64,000 nt of DNA from an uncultured Lentibacter sp. (GTDB lineage Bacteria > Pseudomonadota > Alphaproteobacteria > Rhodobacterales > Rhodobacteraceae). Position 1 is the first letter of the stretch, and each line of letters starts with the position of its first letter. The translations under genes were made by a program, and so were the position numbers. The stretch spans positions 248,001 through 312,000 of the forward strand of contig CANMGT010000003.1 in NCBI GenBank assembly GCA_947497495.1, written 5' to 3'. A model generated the notes under the pieces. It made no database searches and was not told where the DNA came from. It saw nothing but the letters and a program-made list of their open reading frames with translations. This document shows positions 52,042-60,562 of this stretch, piece by piece.

Positions 52042-53325
52042 ATGCCGCCTATTGCTGACCACCCGCTGCGTTACCGGCTTGCCAATGAGCTGCACGCGCG
52101 CCCGTTCCCGTCGATCGACGCGCCCGCCACGGCGGCTTACCTCGCGATCAAACGCGAGCATGACGCCGCCTCGCGCGACCGAGCGCTTGATCTGGCGCAT
52201 CTGTGCGCCTTGCTGGACCGCTACGGCGCGCCGCATCCGCAACCTGGGGCCACGCATTACTTTGGCCAGATCGGGCGGCACTGGCTGAAGTGGGAGAGCC
52301 ACACCGAGTTTGTCACCTACACGGCGTTTTCAAGTCACCTGAGCGAGCGCCCGTTCGACCCTGCCGACTTTGAAGTCTTCCCCGAGGCGTGGCTGTCAGA
52401 TGCCCCCGGCGGGCGGATCACCAGCGCTTTGTTGCGGATCGACCAGATGGGCGAGGCGGGCGCCATGGGCGACGAGATGGCCGACTGGTTTGTCCACGAG
52501 AGCCTTGCTGTAAGCCGTGTGCTGGACGGGGTCGCGCTGATCGCGGGTGATTTCTGCATCGACCCTGCGGGGCACCTGCGCTTTGCTGTCTTTGTTGACA
52601 AGGACACAGGCCCAAGGCGCGTTGGCCGGATTGTGCAGCGCCTCTGCGAGATCGAAACCTACAAGGCAATGTCGATGCTCGGCTTTGCCAAGGCGGGCGA
52701 GCTGGGCCCGAAAATGTCACGCTTTGACGCGACGCTGTCAGGGCTGATGGACGACATGACGCTGCTGGAAAGCCCCGCCGAAGCCACGCTGGACGACTTG
52801 CTGGGTGTTTCTGCCGAGCTTGAGAAACTCGCCGCTGAGACAAGCTTTCGCTTTGGCGCAACCGAGGCCTATGAGGCGATCGTGCACGAGCGGATTACGG
52901 TGATGCGCGAAGAGCGCTTCCAGGGCCGTCAGACCTTTGCGGAGTTTATGACGCGGCGCTATGACCCTGCGATGCGCACGGTGGCGTCAACCCGCTCGCG
53001 CCTCTCGGCGATGGCCAACAGGGCGATGCGCGCGGGTGATTTACTGCGCACGCGCGTCGAAGTCGAGCGCAGCGCCCAGAACCAGGAATTGCTGGAAAGC
53101 ATGAACCGTCGTGCTGACTTGCAACTGCGCTTGCAGCAGACTGTCGAGGGGCTGTCTGTGGTGGCGATCAGCTACTATGCGGTCAACTTGGTGACATATG
53201 CGCTCTACCCCCTCGCCAAGGCCTTGGGGGGCTTGGAGAAGGGGATGCTGAGCGCGCTGGTCACTCTGCCGGTTGTAGCGCTTGTGTGGCTGGCTGTGCG
53301 GCGGATCCGGAACCGCTTTCATTAA
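52042..53325 (+). CDS. DUF3422 family membrane-anchored protein
   Basis: The 427-residue protein opens HPLRYRLANELHARPFPSI, the conserved start of DUF3422, and later has HWLKWESHTEFVTYTAF near 75. A long helical region follows (about 180-360, with RSRLSAMANRAMRAGDLLRTRVEVERSAQNQELLESM). Two C-terminal helices (LSVVAISYYAVNLVTYALYP and MLSALVTLPVVALVWLAV) anchor it in the membrane. The CorA-like tail suggests a channel- or transport-related role but the family is uncharacterised. Its 3' end overlaps the convergent YeeE/YedE gene by 65 bp. Confidence 0.9.
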   Translation: MPPIADHPLRYRLANELHARPFPSIDAPATAAYLAIKREHDAASRDRALDLAHLCALLDRYGAPHPQPGATHYFGQIGRHWLKWESHTEFVTYTAFSSHLSERPFDPADFEVFPEAWLSDAPGGRITSALLRIDQMGEAGAMGDEMADWFVHESLAVSRVLDGVALIAGDFCIDPAGHLRFAVFVDKDTGPRRVGRIVQRLCEIETYKAMSMLGFAKAGELGPKMSRFDATLSGLMDDMTLLESPAEATLDDLLGVSAELEKLAAETSFRFGATEAYEAIVHERITVMREERFQGRQTFAEFMTRRYDPAMRTVASTRSRLSAMANRAMRAGDLLRTRVEVERSAQNQELLESMNRRADLQLRLQQTVEGLSVVAISYYAVNLVTYALYPLAKALGGLEKGMLSALVTLPVVALVWLAVRRIRNRFH

Positions 53326-54343
53326 GGACGAAGGCTGCCAGCTTGGCTCCGGAGATGATCGAGATCATGGCAAGGATGGCCGAGACGCCCAGCGTCGGGA
53401 GGCCTGAAAGGCCCGCACCGAGCGTGCAGCCGCCCGCAAGCACGCCGCCAAACCCCATGAGCAACCCGCCAAGAGCGTAGCGGCCTGTTTGGGCGGGGCT
53501 TTCAAAGCTCTGCCAAACAAAACGGCCCGCTACGAGCGCTGCGATGGCGGCCCCTGCAACAACGCCGCCAATCAGGCCAACGCCAAAACCGGGGGTGATG
53601 GCTGTGCTGGCGATGCCCCAGAAAAGCGTGTCTGCCGAGGGCAGGGTAAAGCTAAGGCTCTGAGCGGCGATCGGGTCAAACTCGTCAAACAGGATGAAGC
53701 CCGTGCCAACCCAGCCAAGCGGCACCAGTGCGCCGATAAGCGCGGCCAGAGTCAGCGCGCCGAGGCCTGCGCCCGAGCGCAGCGCAACAGCGAGTGCGAC
53801 AAGCGCGAACAGGCCAGCCCACAGGACGCCACCGCCGGGCAGCGCACTCAGCGCAGCGTAGTCGCCAAGCGGAACGGTGACGCTGCCAAGGGCTGTGCGC
53901 AGAGGCGCAAGCACGCCCTTGAGCGTGGCGTGGGCGGTGATTGCGAAAAGCACGATGACAGTGAGCGCGCGCACGTTGCCGCTGGCCGCAAGCACCGTGA
54001 GGCGCGAGGCGCAGCCGCGTGTGAGCACCATGCCAAAGCCGAAGGCGAGGCCCCCAAGGGCGATGGCAAGGATCGGCAGATCCGCTGCCAGAAGGCGGTG
54101 CGCCTCAAACGAGATATAGCCCAGCGACACAGCGGCCTGCGTGCCGACAAGGGCCACTGCGAGCGCTGCCAGCCAGACGCCACGGGCTTGGCGTCTGTCT
54201 GTGCTGTCTGCGCCGACAACCGCGCGGCGCAGGCAGAAACGGGTGATTTCGGCGAGCACGCCAAAGGCGGCTCCGAGGGCCAGCGCAAAGTAGAGGCTGG
54301 CGGTGACAGGTGTGAGGGCTTCAAACCCGAATGTTTCAAACAT
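53261..54343 (-). CDS. YeeE/YedE-family (TsuA-like) sulfur-compound transporter
   Basis: This 360-residue protein has about ten helices in two repeats. The pore cysteines appear in FGFGMVLTRGCASRLTVLAASGN near 102-124 and GFGGVLAGGCTLGAGLSGL near 298-316, the positions used by TsuA to pass thiosulfate. The N-terminus is MFETFGFEALTPVTASLYF. It likely imports thiosulfate or a related sulfur species. No partner TusA-like protein is adjacent. The last 20 codons, which overlap DUF3422, are Ala/Gln-rich and add little. Confidence 0.9.
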   Translation of the reverse strand: MFETFGFEALTPVTASLYFALALGAAFGVLAEITRFCLRRAVVGADSTDRRQARGVWLAALAVALVGTQAAVSLGYISFEAHRLLAADLPILAIALGGLAFGFGMVLTRGCASRLTVLAASGNVRALTVIVLFAITAHATLKGVLAPLRTALGSVTVPLGDYAALSALPGGGVLWAGLFALVALAVALRSGAGLGALTLAALIGALVPLGWVGTGFILFDEFDPIAAQSLSFTLPSADTLFWGIASTAITPGFGVGLIGGVVAGAAIAALVAGRFVWQSFESPAQTGRYALGGLLMGFGGVLAGGCTLGAGLSGLPTLGVSAILAMISIISGAKLAAFVLNESGSGSAAQPATQALQPAE

Positions 54344-54499
54344 GACGCGTCTCCTGAAGGGCGGTGTTACGCTTCATTAGGGGGCGTGCCTGCCCGCAGG
54401 CAAGGCTTAGAGGGGAGGCTGTAGCGGCTTGCGCCGGAACGGTGTTCTAGCCCGATGAGCAGGCCAGACCAGCGTTATACGTGGCCCTCAAAAGCAGAA

Positions 54500-54529
54500 C
54501 GCGCGGCCTGCAAGGAGCGAGGCCGCGCG
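54500..54529 (-). terminator. Terminator of the dpp-type minus-strand operon
   Basis: CGCGCGGCCT at 54500-54509 pairs perfectly with AGGCCGCGCG at 54520-54529. On the minus strand TTCTGCTTTTG follows. It lies 31 bases after the dppC-like stop. The gap 54344-54559 holds no gene besides this hairpin. Confidence 0.75.
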
Positions 54530-54559
54530 AACGGATGTTCTTATTTGAGGCGGGATGCC

Positions 54560-55531
54560 TTAACGGCCCCTGATGCGCGGATCAAGCGCGTCGCGCAGCC
54601 CGTCGCCGAGGTAGTTCACCGCGAGAACCGTCAGCGAGATCGCCACACCCGGAAGCATCACGCGCTCGGGGTATTCCTGCATCCGCGGCACGGCGTCTGC
54701 GAGCATTTTGCCCCATGTCGGGAAGTCTGATGGAAAGCCGACCCCGAGGAAAGACAGCGAGCTTTCGGTGATGATCGCGGTGGCGAGGCCGAAGGTTGCC
54801 GAGACCACGATGGGCGAAATCACGTTTGGCAACAGGTGGCGCGTGATGATGCCGCGTGACGTGGTGCCAGCCGAGCGGGCGGCCAAAACGAACTCGCGCT
54901 CTTTGAGGGCCAGCACGTCACCGCGCACGATACGGGCGGTGTGCATCCACGAGGTGATGCCGATAACGCCGACGATCAGCACAAACATGCCCGCTTCGGG
55001 GCTGCCAAAGGCGGTGCGCAACGGCTGGCGGAAGAGTGTCACCGCGACCAGCAGCAAAGGCAGGATCGGCAGCGACAGGAACAAGTCGGTCAGGCGCATG
55101 AGCGGCCCGTCGAGCTTTTTGAAGTAGCCTGCAAGCACGCCGATCATGGCGCCAAGGAACAGCGAGAGCAGCATCGCCGCCCAGCCCACGGCGAGCGAGG
55201 TGCGCCCGCCCGCGATCATGTTGGCAAGCCCGTCACGGCCGAGCTGGTCGGTGCCGAGAGGGTGGTTCCAGCCGGTCTTGGCCTCGCTGTCCCAGAGGGC
55301 TGTGTAGATCGGGTGGTAGTTCTTGGCGCGGATGTCGAGCTTGCCCGGATCAACCTGCCAAATCAACGAGCCAAACAGCACCGCGAGGGTGATGAACAGC
55401 AGGAAGCCGCCGCCCATCATCGCGCCTTTGTGCTGGCGGAATTGTAGCCAGATTTCCTGACCTTGCGAGCGGTGAGGCTTGAGCGGTGCATTGTCTTGCA
55501 GCGCCTCGATGGCGACGATTTCTTCAGTCAT
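54560..55531 (-). CDS. Peptide/oligopeptide ABC transporter permease (DppC type)
   Basis: The 323-residue permease has six helices with an N-terminal cytoplasmic tail of about 35 residues (MTEEIVAIEALQDNAPL). The EAA loop is EFVLAARSAGTTSRGIITRHLLPN near 200, contacting the ATPase. HPLGTDQLGRDGLANMIAGG near 100 is the DppC/OppC periplasmic signature. The start ATG lies eight bases inside the dppB-like stop, so the two are translationally coupled. It is the last gene of dppABC-like on the minus strand. Confidence 0.94.
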   Translation of the reverse strand: MTEEIVAIEALQDNAPLKPHRSQGQEIWLQFRQHKGAMMGGGFLLFITLAVLFGSLIWQVDPGKLDIRAKNYHPIYTALWDSEAKTGWNHPLGTDQLGRDGLANMIAGGRTSLAVGWAAMLLSLFLGAMIGVLAGYFKKLDGPLMRLTDLFLSLPILPLLLVAVTLFRQPLRTAFGSPEAGMFVLIVGVIGITSWMHTARIVRGDVLALKEREFVLAARSAGTTSRGIITRHLLPNVISPIVVSATFGLATAIITESSLSFLGVGFPSDFPTWGKMLADAVPRMQEYPERVMLPGVAISLTVLAVNYLGDGLRDALDPRIRGR

Positions 55532-56588
55532 AACGGATCCTCGGATCGAGCACGCCATACATGACGTCGGCGAAAATATTGGCGAGAACAATCAAGATGG
55601 CGAAGATGAACGTGAGGGTCATCACCATCGGCATATCCGAGGCAAAGAGCGCACCGATTAGCGCATCGCCGATGCCGTTCACTTTGAAGACCCGCTCGGT
55701 GATGATCGAGCCGCCAAAGATACCGGGGATCGCCAGCGCGATCACGGTGACAACCGCGATCATCGAGTTGCGCAGCACGTGCACCAACACAACCGCCATT
55801 TCCGACAGGCCCTTGGCACGGGCCGTGCGCACATAGTCTTGCTTGAGGTTGTCGAGCATCGAGGCGCGCATGAAGCGGCTGATCTGGGCTGTGACTTGCA
55901 GCGCCAGCACCATGACAGGCATGATCATCTGTTTGATCTGTACAACCATGCTGTCCCAGTCGTTGACCACATGGGTTGTGTCATAGATCGAGGGAAACCA
56001 ACCGTAGTAAACCGAGAAGATAACGATAAGCAGCGGGCCTGTGAAGAAGGGCGGCACCGAGAAGCCGATCATCGTAATGAACGTGCCGGCCTGATCAAAC
56101 ACCGAGTATTGTTTGTAGGCCGAGTAGATGCCGATCGGGATGGCGATCATGAAGGCCACCACATAGGCAAGGCCGACAACCCAGAGTGTTTGGGGCAGGC
56201 GTTGGATGACCATGTCCATCACCGGTGAGCGTGTCTGCCAGCTGAGCATCCGCAAGTCGCAGTCGCCTTCCACCGTGGGGCCACAGGGCGTGTAGAAGTC
56301 GGTGTTGGGCAGCCAGCTAAACCAGGCGCTGGTGTTGGTCAGCCAGTCGATGAACACCATCGGCTCGATGATGAAAAACTGCTTGAGCCACTTGAAAAAC
56401 TGGATATGGGCAGGCGCGCCAAGGCCGAGGGCTTCGCGCATTTTCTGCTTCACTTCCGGCGGCACTGTCAGCGGCACTTGTGCCATCGGGTCGCCGGGGG
56501 CGAGTTGCAGGAGCATGAATATCGCAAGAGCGATGAACAAAAGCGTCGGAACAGAAAGAACCAACCGACGGATCGTATATGTCAGCAT
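55524..56588 (-). CDS. Peptide/oligopeptide ABC transporter permease (DppB type)
   Basis: A 354-residue permease with six helices. The N-terminus MLTYTIRRLVLSVPTLLFIALAIF and PGDPM box are typical of DppB. DYVRTARAKGLSEMAVVLVHVLRNS near 248 is the EAA loop, and IPGIFGGSIITERVF follows. The periplasmic loop near 80-115 is longer than usual and carries two cysteines (TPCGPTVEGDC). It pairs with the DppC-type permease. A terminator-like hairpin separates it from the upstream binding-protein gene. Confidence 0.94.
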   Translation of the reverse strand: MLTYTIRRLVLSVPTLLFIALAIFMLLQLAPGDPMAQVPLTVPPEVKQKMREALGLGAPAHIQFFKWLKQFFIIEPMVFIDWLTNTSAWFSWLPNTDFYTPCGPTVEGDCDLRMLSWQTRSPVMDMVIQRLPQTLWVVGLAYVVAFMIAIPIGIYSAYKQYSVFDQAGTFITMIGFSVPPFFTGPLLIVIFSVYYGWFPSIYDTTHVVNDWDSMVVQIKQMIMPVMVLALQVTAQISRFMRASMLDNLKQDYVRTARAKGLSEMAVVLVHVLRNSMIAVVTVIALAIPGIFGGSIITERVFKVNGIGDALIGALFASDMPMVMTLTFIFAILIVLANIFADVMYGVLDPRIRYD

Positions 56589-56622
56589 GAAGCGGCGCCT
56601 TTGGTCATGGATCTAGGGTGGG

Positions 56623-56658
56623 AAAAAAAAGGGTGCCCCGCGCGAAGCGGAACACCCC
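56623..56658 (-). terminator. Intra-operon terminator between binding protein and permease genes
   Basis: On the minus strand a stem of GGGTG/CACCC and CCGC/GCGG halves closes around a short loop and is followed by eight T residues (A-run at 56623-56630). It lies about 14 bases after the dppA-like stop. It would reduce permease transcription relative to the binding protein. Confidence 0.85.
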
Positions 56659-56671
56659 TAGGCTTGAGAGC

Positions 56672-58375
56672 TTACTTGATACGGTGCCAGTCGGCAGCAT
56701 CCCAGAGCTCTGAGTCCCAAACGTTCAGAACATGGCCACCAAGTGTGTTGGATTGCCCTGACACGCGACCGCGGTGAACGAGGCCCACGATTGTGTGGCT
56801 GTCCTTGGTCAGCATGTTGTTCATCTTGATCGCAAGCTCACCACGCTTGGCGATGTCGCCTGTGCGGCCGAGTTCTTCGATCAGAGCGTCATAGGCCGGA
56901 TCACAGAAGCGGTTGATGTTTTCACCCTGCCATTGGCTTTCAGGCTTAGGTTCACCACCACACTTATACGCTGCAAGGTATTGCTGCGGGTCTGTGCCGT
57001 TGAAGGTGTTCGCATACATTTCAACGTCAGCGTAGAACTTCTGGAACGTGTCGGGCGAGCCCGGGTCACCACCAAAGAAGACAGAGGCGTCAAGGTTGCG
57101 AAGTTCAACTTCTACGCCGATCTCTTCCCACCACTGCTTGATCAGGGCTTGGAAGTCCTGACGCACAGCGTTGGTGGATGTTTGGTAAAGGATCGACATT
57201 TTCACGCCGTCCTTGTCGCGGATGCCGTCGCCGTCGCTGTCTGTCCAACCGGCTTCATCAAGAAGCGCGTTCGCACGATCCATGTCTTGCGTCATGCAGA
57301 AGTCGTTTTTCGCCGCGTAGTTGTCAGGCGATGGCACGAGGTCACAGGTTGGTTTGCCCGCTTTGCCGTAGCCCACTTCAACGAGGAGTTCACGGTCGAT
57401 CGAGATCGACAGAGCTTCACGCACTCTGGCGTCCGAGAGGAACGGATGCGGTGCTTTGACGGTTGAGCGCGTGTCAGCGTCAAGGTCAGGCGAGGGGTCT
57501 GTCAGGTTCATCTCGAGGCGCTCGACCAAGGGGCCGAAGCCTGCGATGGCCTTACCTTTACCGCCTTCTTCGAACTTCGCGATCACGTCGGGCGCGAGCT
57601 GAAGGTTCCAAGCGTAGTCCATTTCGCCGGTTTCAAACACAGCACGTGCCGCGCCGGTTGCGTCGCCGCCACCTTTCAGCGTGAACGTCGCGAAGGCCGG
57701 CTTTGAGGCGTCGCGGTAGTTCGGGTTGGCCGAAAGCGAGACCACGTCGTTTGGCTTGAATTCGTCAACCACGAAGGGGCCTGTGCCGATCGGGCCAAAG
57801 TTTGCCTCGGTGCATTCCGGGGCTTTCGCGCCCATGCAGTTTTCAAACTGTGCCGCCTGAAGAACAGGTGACTGGCCGCCAACGAGCGGGCCGTAAGGGT
57901 TTGGCTTGGGGGCGTCGAATGTGATCTTGAGGGTCAGGTCATCGACAGCTTCGATGCTCTTGACGCCTTCAAAGAACGAGGCCTGCGCGCAGCCGCCTTC
58001 AGGGTGCATACAGTATTCGGCGGTGAACTTGGCGTCATTTGCCGTCACAGCCGAGCCGTCTGACCACTTGAGGCCTTCTTTGATTTTCCAGGTGATGGAC
58101 GTCAGGTCGGCGCTCACGCCGCCATTGGCCACTGTCGGAATTTCGGCAGCGATATAAGGCGTCAGCGCGCCCGTTGCGTCGTAACGCGCCAGAGGTTCGA
58201 TTGTCAGCGAGGCCGCTTCGATGTCTTTTGTGCCGCCTGAAAGATAGGGGTTCAAGATCGATGGCGCCTGCCAATAGATGATGCTTACGTTGCCGTCCGA
58301 GCCGCGCTCAGCCATAGCCGCTGGGGCCATGACGAATGCCGCTGCTGCGCCAAGCAGAAGGGTTTTAACAGTCAT
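56672..58375 (-). CDS. Peptide-type ABC transporter substrate-binding protein (SBP_bac_5)
   Basis: The 567-residue periplasmic protein has a signal peptide (MTVKTLLLGAAAAFVMAPAA, cut near AMA at 22). The SBP_bac_5 fold shows in LTIEPLARYDATGALTPYIA near 57, ITWKIKEGLKWSDGSAVTANDAKF near 94 and SDARVREALSISIDRELLV near 317. An EF-hand-like DSDGDGIRDKDG lies near 379 and several extra cysteines may form disulfides. It is the first gene of the minus-strand ABC operon. Peptides, opines or N-acyl amino acids fit the neighbouring hydrolases. Confidence 0.95.
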   Translation of the reverse strand: MTVKTLLLGAAAAFVMAPAAMAERGSDGNVSIIYWQAPSILNPYLSGGTKDIEAASLTIEPLARYDATGALTPYIAAEIPTVANGGVSADLTSITWKIKEGLKWSDGSAVTANDAKFTAEYCMHPEGGCAQASFFEGVKSIEAVDDLTLKITFDAPKPNPYGPLVGGQSPVLQAAQFENCMGAKAPECTEANFGPIGTGPFVVDEFKPNDVVSLSANPNYRDASKPAFATFTLKGGGDATGAARAVFETGEMDYAWNLQLAPDVIAKFEEGGKGKAIAGFGPLVERLEMNLTDPSPDLDADTRSTVKAPHPFLSDARVREALSISIDRELLVEVGYGKAGKPTCDLVPSPDNYAAKNDFCMTQDMDRANALLDEAGWTDSDGDGIRDKDGVKMSILYQTSTNAVRQDFQALIKQWWEEIGVEVELRNLDASVFFGGDPGSPDTFQKFYADVEMYANTFNGTDPQQYLAAYKCGGEPKPESQWQGENINRFCDPAYDALIEELGRTGDIAKRGELAIKMNNMLTKDSHTIVGLVHRGRVSGQSNTLGGHVLNVWDSELWDAADWHRIK

Positions 58376-58740
58376 TGTTCACTCCGTGTTGCGCAAGCTC
58401 GTGTGGCTTGCTGTTGGCTTTTCCGCATTGATTGCGGTTTGACAGGAGGAACAATGGCAGCGCTACCAATGATGGCAGCAAGTCACCGGATCCCCCGTCC
58501 TACTCCCCATACGAAACGTAGTTTGAAATAATTGCAAGCCCTTTGGTCATTCTTATTTGAAGCTGCCACAACGTCAGGCAAATGCAATTCGGATGCACAA
58601 TGACTCGGCACTGCAAGATATATTGAGGGTTGGCTGGGTGTGGGCGCCGCTGGCGATTCTGTGGCGGTGCTGATCGCGTTTGACAGTTAAAGGCATCCCT
58701 GCGTAGCGTATTGGCAACCTCTCATTTGTGGAATTCTGCT
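58376..58740. promoter_or_regulatory. Divergent control region of the ABC importer locus
   Basis: The 365-bp gap lies between divergent binding-protein and ATPase genes and is more AT-rich at 58530-58620. A consensus-like TTGACA occurs at 58680-58685, but the bases 17 nt downstream (GTAGCG) are a poor -10. A small ORF with a perfect AGGAGG site is listed separately. No further hairpin stands out. Confidence 0.4.
58454..58531 (+). CDS. Candidate 25-aa ORF with strong ribosome binding site
   Basis: ATG at 58454 follows ACAGGAGGAACA, an ideal Shine-Dalgarno at five-base spacing. The reading frame encodes 25 residues, starting MAALPMMAASHRIPRPTPH and ending basic (KRSLK), then TAA at 58529-58531. 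It lies in the leader side of the plus-strand ATPase operon. The product may be a leader peptide or a basic microprotein, or the match may be chance. No homologue is known to me. Confidence 0.3.
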   Translation: MAALPMMAASHRIPRPTPHTKRSLK

Positions 58741-60561
58741 ATGCTCGACCAACCGCTTGTCTCAATAGAAAACCTCCGCGTCGAGTTCCAAACCAAAGAC
58801 GGGCCTGTGGTTGGCGTCGAAGATGTTTCTTTCAATGTAAACCCCGGCGAAACCGTTTGCATTGTTGGAGAATCCGGCTCGGGAAAATCGGTTTCCTCGC
58901 TCTCTGTGATGCGGCTGATCGAATACGGTGGCGGAGACATTGCCGGCGGCAAAATGATGTTTGATCGCGGGCAAGGTGACGCGATCAACCTCGGCGAAAC
59001 CGACCAATCCCTGATGCGCACGATTCGCGGTAACGAGATCGGAATGATCTTTCAGGAGCCGATGACAGCGCTGAACCCTGTGTTCACCGTGGGCCGCCAG
59101 CTTACCGAAGGGCTGCGCATCCACAAAGGCATGAACAAGGCCGAAGCCGAGGCGCGCGCGCTGGAACTGCTGCAACAGGTGCGCATTCCTGAGCCCGAGC
59201 GGCGCTTGCAGCAATATCCGCACGAGCTGTCAGGCGGGATGCGCCAGCGTGTCGTTATCGCCATGGCTCTGGCCTGCGAGCCGCGGCTGCTGATCGCGGA
59301 TGAGCCGACAACCGCGCTTGATGTGACCATTCAAGCCGAGATCCTTGCGCTGATGGACCGCCTCAAGCGCGAAACCGGCACAGCGGTGATGTTTATCACC
59401 CACGACATGGCCGTGGTGGCGCAGATGGCCGACCGTGTCGTTGTGATGTTTCGCGGCAAGAAGGTTGAAGAGGGCACCGTCGAAGAGATCTTCGAGAATC
59501 CGCAGCACAACTACACAAAGGCGCTGCTCGCTGCAGTGCCAAAACTCGGGGAGATGAACGGCACAGATTACCCCGCGCCGATGAAGCTTCTGGGCCGCAA
59601 AGACCAGAACCTTGACCCGATTGTCGGCACCGACGAAGTGCTGCTCGAGGTGAAGGGCCTGACAACGCGCTTTCCCGTCAAGGGCGGCTTCTTTCGCCGC
59701 ACGGTGGCCAATGTCCACGCGGTGGAAGACCTGTCTTTCAACATCCAGAAGGGCCGCACGCTGAGCCTTGTGGGCGAAAGCGGCAGCGGCAAGTCGACGG
59801 TCGGGCGCTCAATTCTGCGGCTTGTTGAGCCCCAAGGCGGCAGCGTGGCATTCGAGGGCAAGGACGTGCTGTCGCTCAACACCCACGACATGCACAAGAT
59901 GCGACAGGACATGCAGATGATCTTTCAGGATCCCTTTGCCAGCCTGAACCCGCAGATGAACCTGATGAGCCAGGTTGCCGAGCCGCTCAAGAACTACGGC
60001 ATCGCGAAAGGCCGGGAGCTTTACGACCGCATCGAAGCGCTGTTTGACAGGGTCGAGTTGCCGCGGTCCTTCCTGCGCCGCTTCCCGCACGAGTTGTCCG
60101 GTGGCCAGCGACAGCGGGTTGCGATTGCCCGCGCGCTGGCGCTTAACCCCAAGCTTATTGTCGCTGATGAAGCCGTAAGCGCCTTGGACGTGTCTGTGCA
60201 GGCGCAGGTGCTCAACCTGATGATGGAGCTGCAAGCCGAGCTTGGCCTGAGCTACCTGTTTATCAGTCACGACATGGCCGTGGTTGAGCGCGTTAGCCAC
60301 GACGTTGCGGTGATGTATCTTGGCCGGATCGTTGAAATGGGCCCGCGCCGTCAGGTGTTTGAAGACCCGCAGCACCCTTACACCCAAGCGCTGATGAAGG
60401 CGGTTCCCATCGCCGATCCGCGCAAGCGCATGGCCGAGAAGGACTTGAACTTCAAGCCGATCCCGTCGCCGATCCACCCTGTTGAGTATGTGGCCGAGCC
60501 CTGCGTCTACAAAGACGTCGGGCCGGGGCACAAAGTTCTGACTTCTGAGAGCGGCTACTGA
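58741..60561 (+). CDS. Fused dipeptide-type ABC transporter ATPase (DppD-DppF in one chain)
   Basis: A 606-residue protein with two complete ATPase halves. Half one has Walker A GESGSGKSVSS near 41, signature LSGGMRQRVVIAMALA near 162 and Walker B LLIADEPTTALD near 183. Half two has Walker A GESGSGKSTVGRS near 345, signature LSGGQRQRVAIARALAL near 452 and Walker B LIVADEAVSALD near 475. The layout is like GsiA/YejF. It powers the DppBC-type permeases encoded divergently. I start at MLDQPLVSIEN (58741). The next gene begins one base after the stop. Confidence 0.95.
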   Translation: MLDQPLVSIENLRVEFQTKDGPVVGVEDVSFNVNPGETVCIVGESGSGKSVSSLSVMRLIEYGGGDIAGGKMMFDRGQGDAINLGETDQSLMRTIRGNEIGMIFQEPMTALNPVFTVGRQLTEGLRIHKGMNKAEAEARALELLQQVRIPEPERRLQQYPHELSGGMRQRVVIAMALACEPRLLIADEPTTALDVTIQAEILALMDRLKRETGTAVMFITHDMAVVAQMADRVVVMFRGKKVEEGTVEEIFENPQHNYTKALLAAVPKLGEMNGTDYPAPMKLLGRKDQNLDPIVGTDEVLLEVKGLTTRFPVKGGFFRRTVANVHAVEDLSFNIQKGRTLSLVGESGSGKSTVGRSILRLVEPQGGSVAFEGKDVLSLNTHDMHKMRQDMQMIFQDPFASLNPQMNLMSQVAEPLKNYGIAKGRELYDRIEALFDRVELPRSFLRRFPHELSGGQRQRVAIARALALNPKLIVADEAVSALDVSVQAQVLNLMMELQAELGLSYLFISHDMAVVERVSHDVAVMYLGRIVEMGPRRQVFEDPQHPYTQALMKAVPIADPRKRMAEKDLNFKPIPSPIHPVEYVAEPCVYKDVGPGHKVLTSESGY

Positions 60562-60562
60562 C

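Noticed and set aside
58680..58708. A sigma-70 promoter with consensus TTGACA before the ATPase operon
   Set aside because: The -10 position reads GTAGCG, a poor match, so I only mention the -35-like hexamer.
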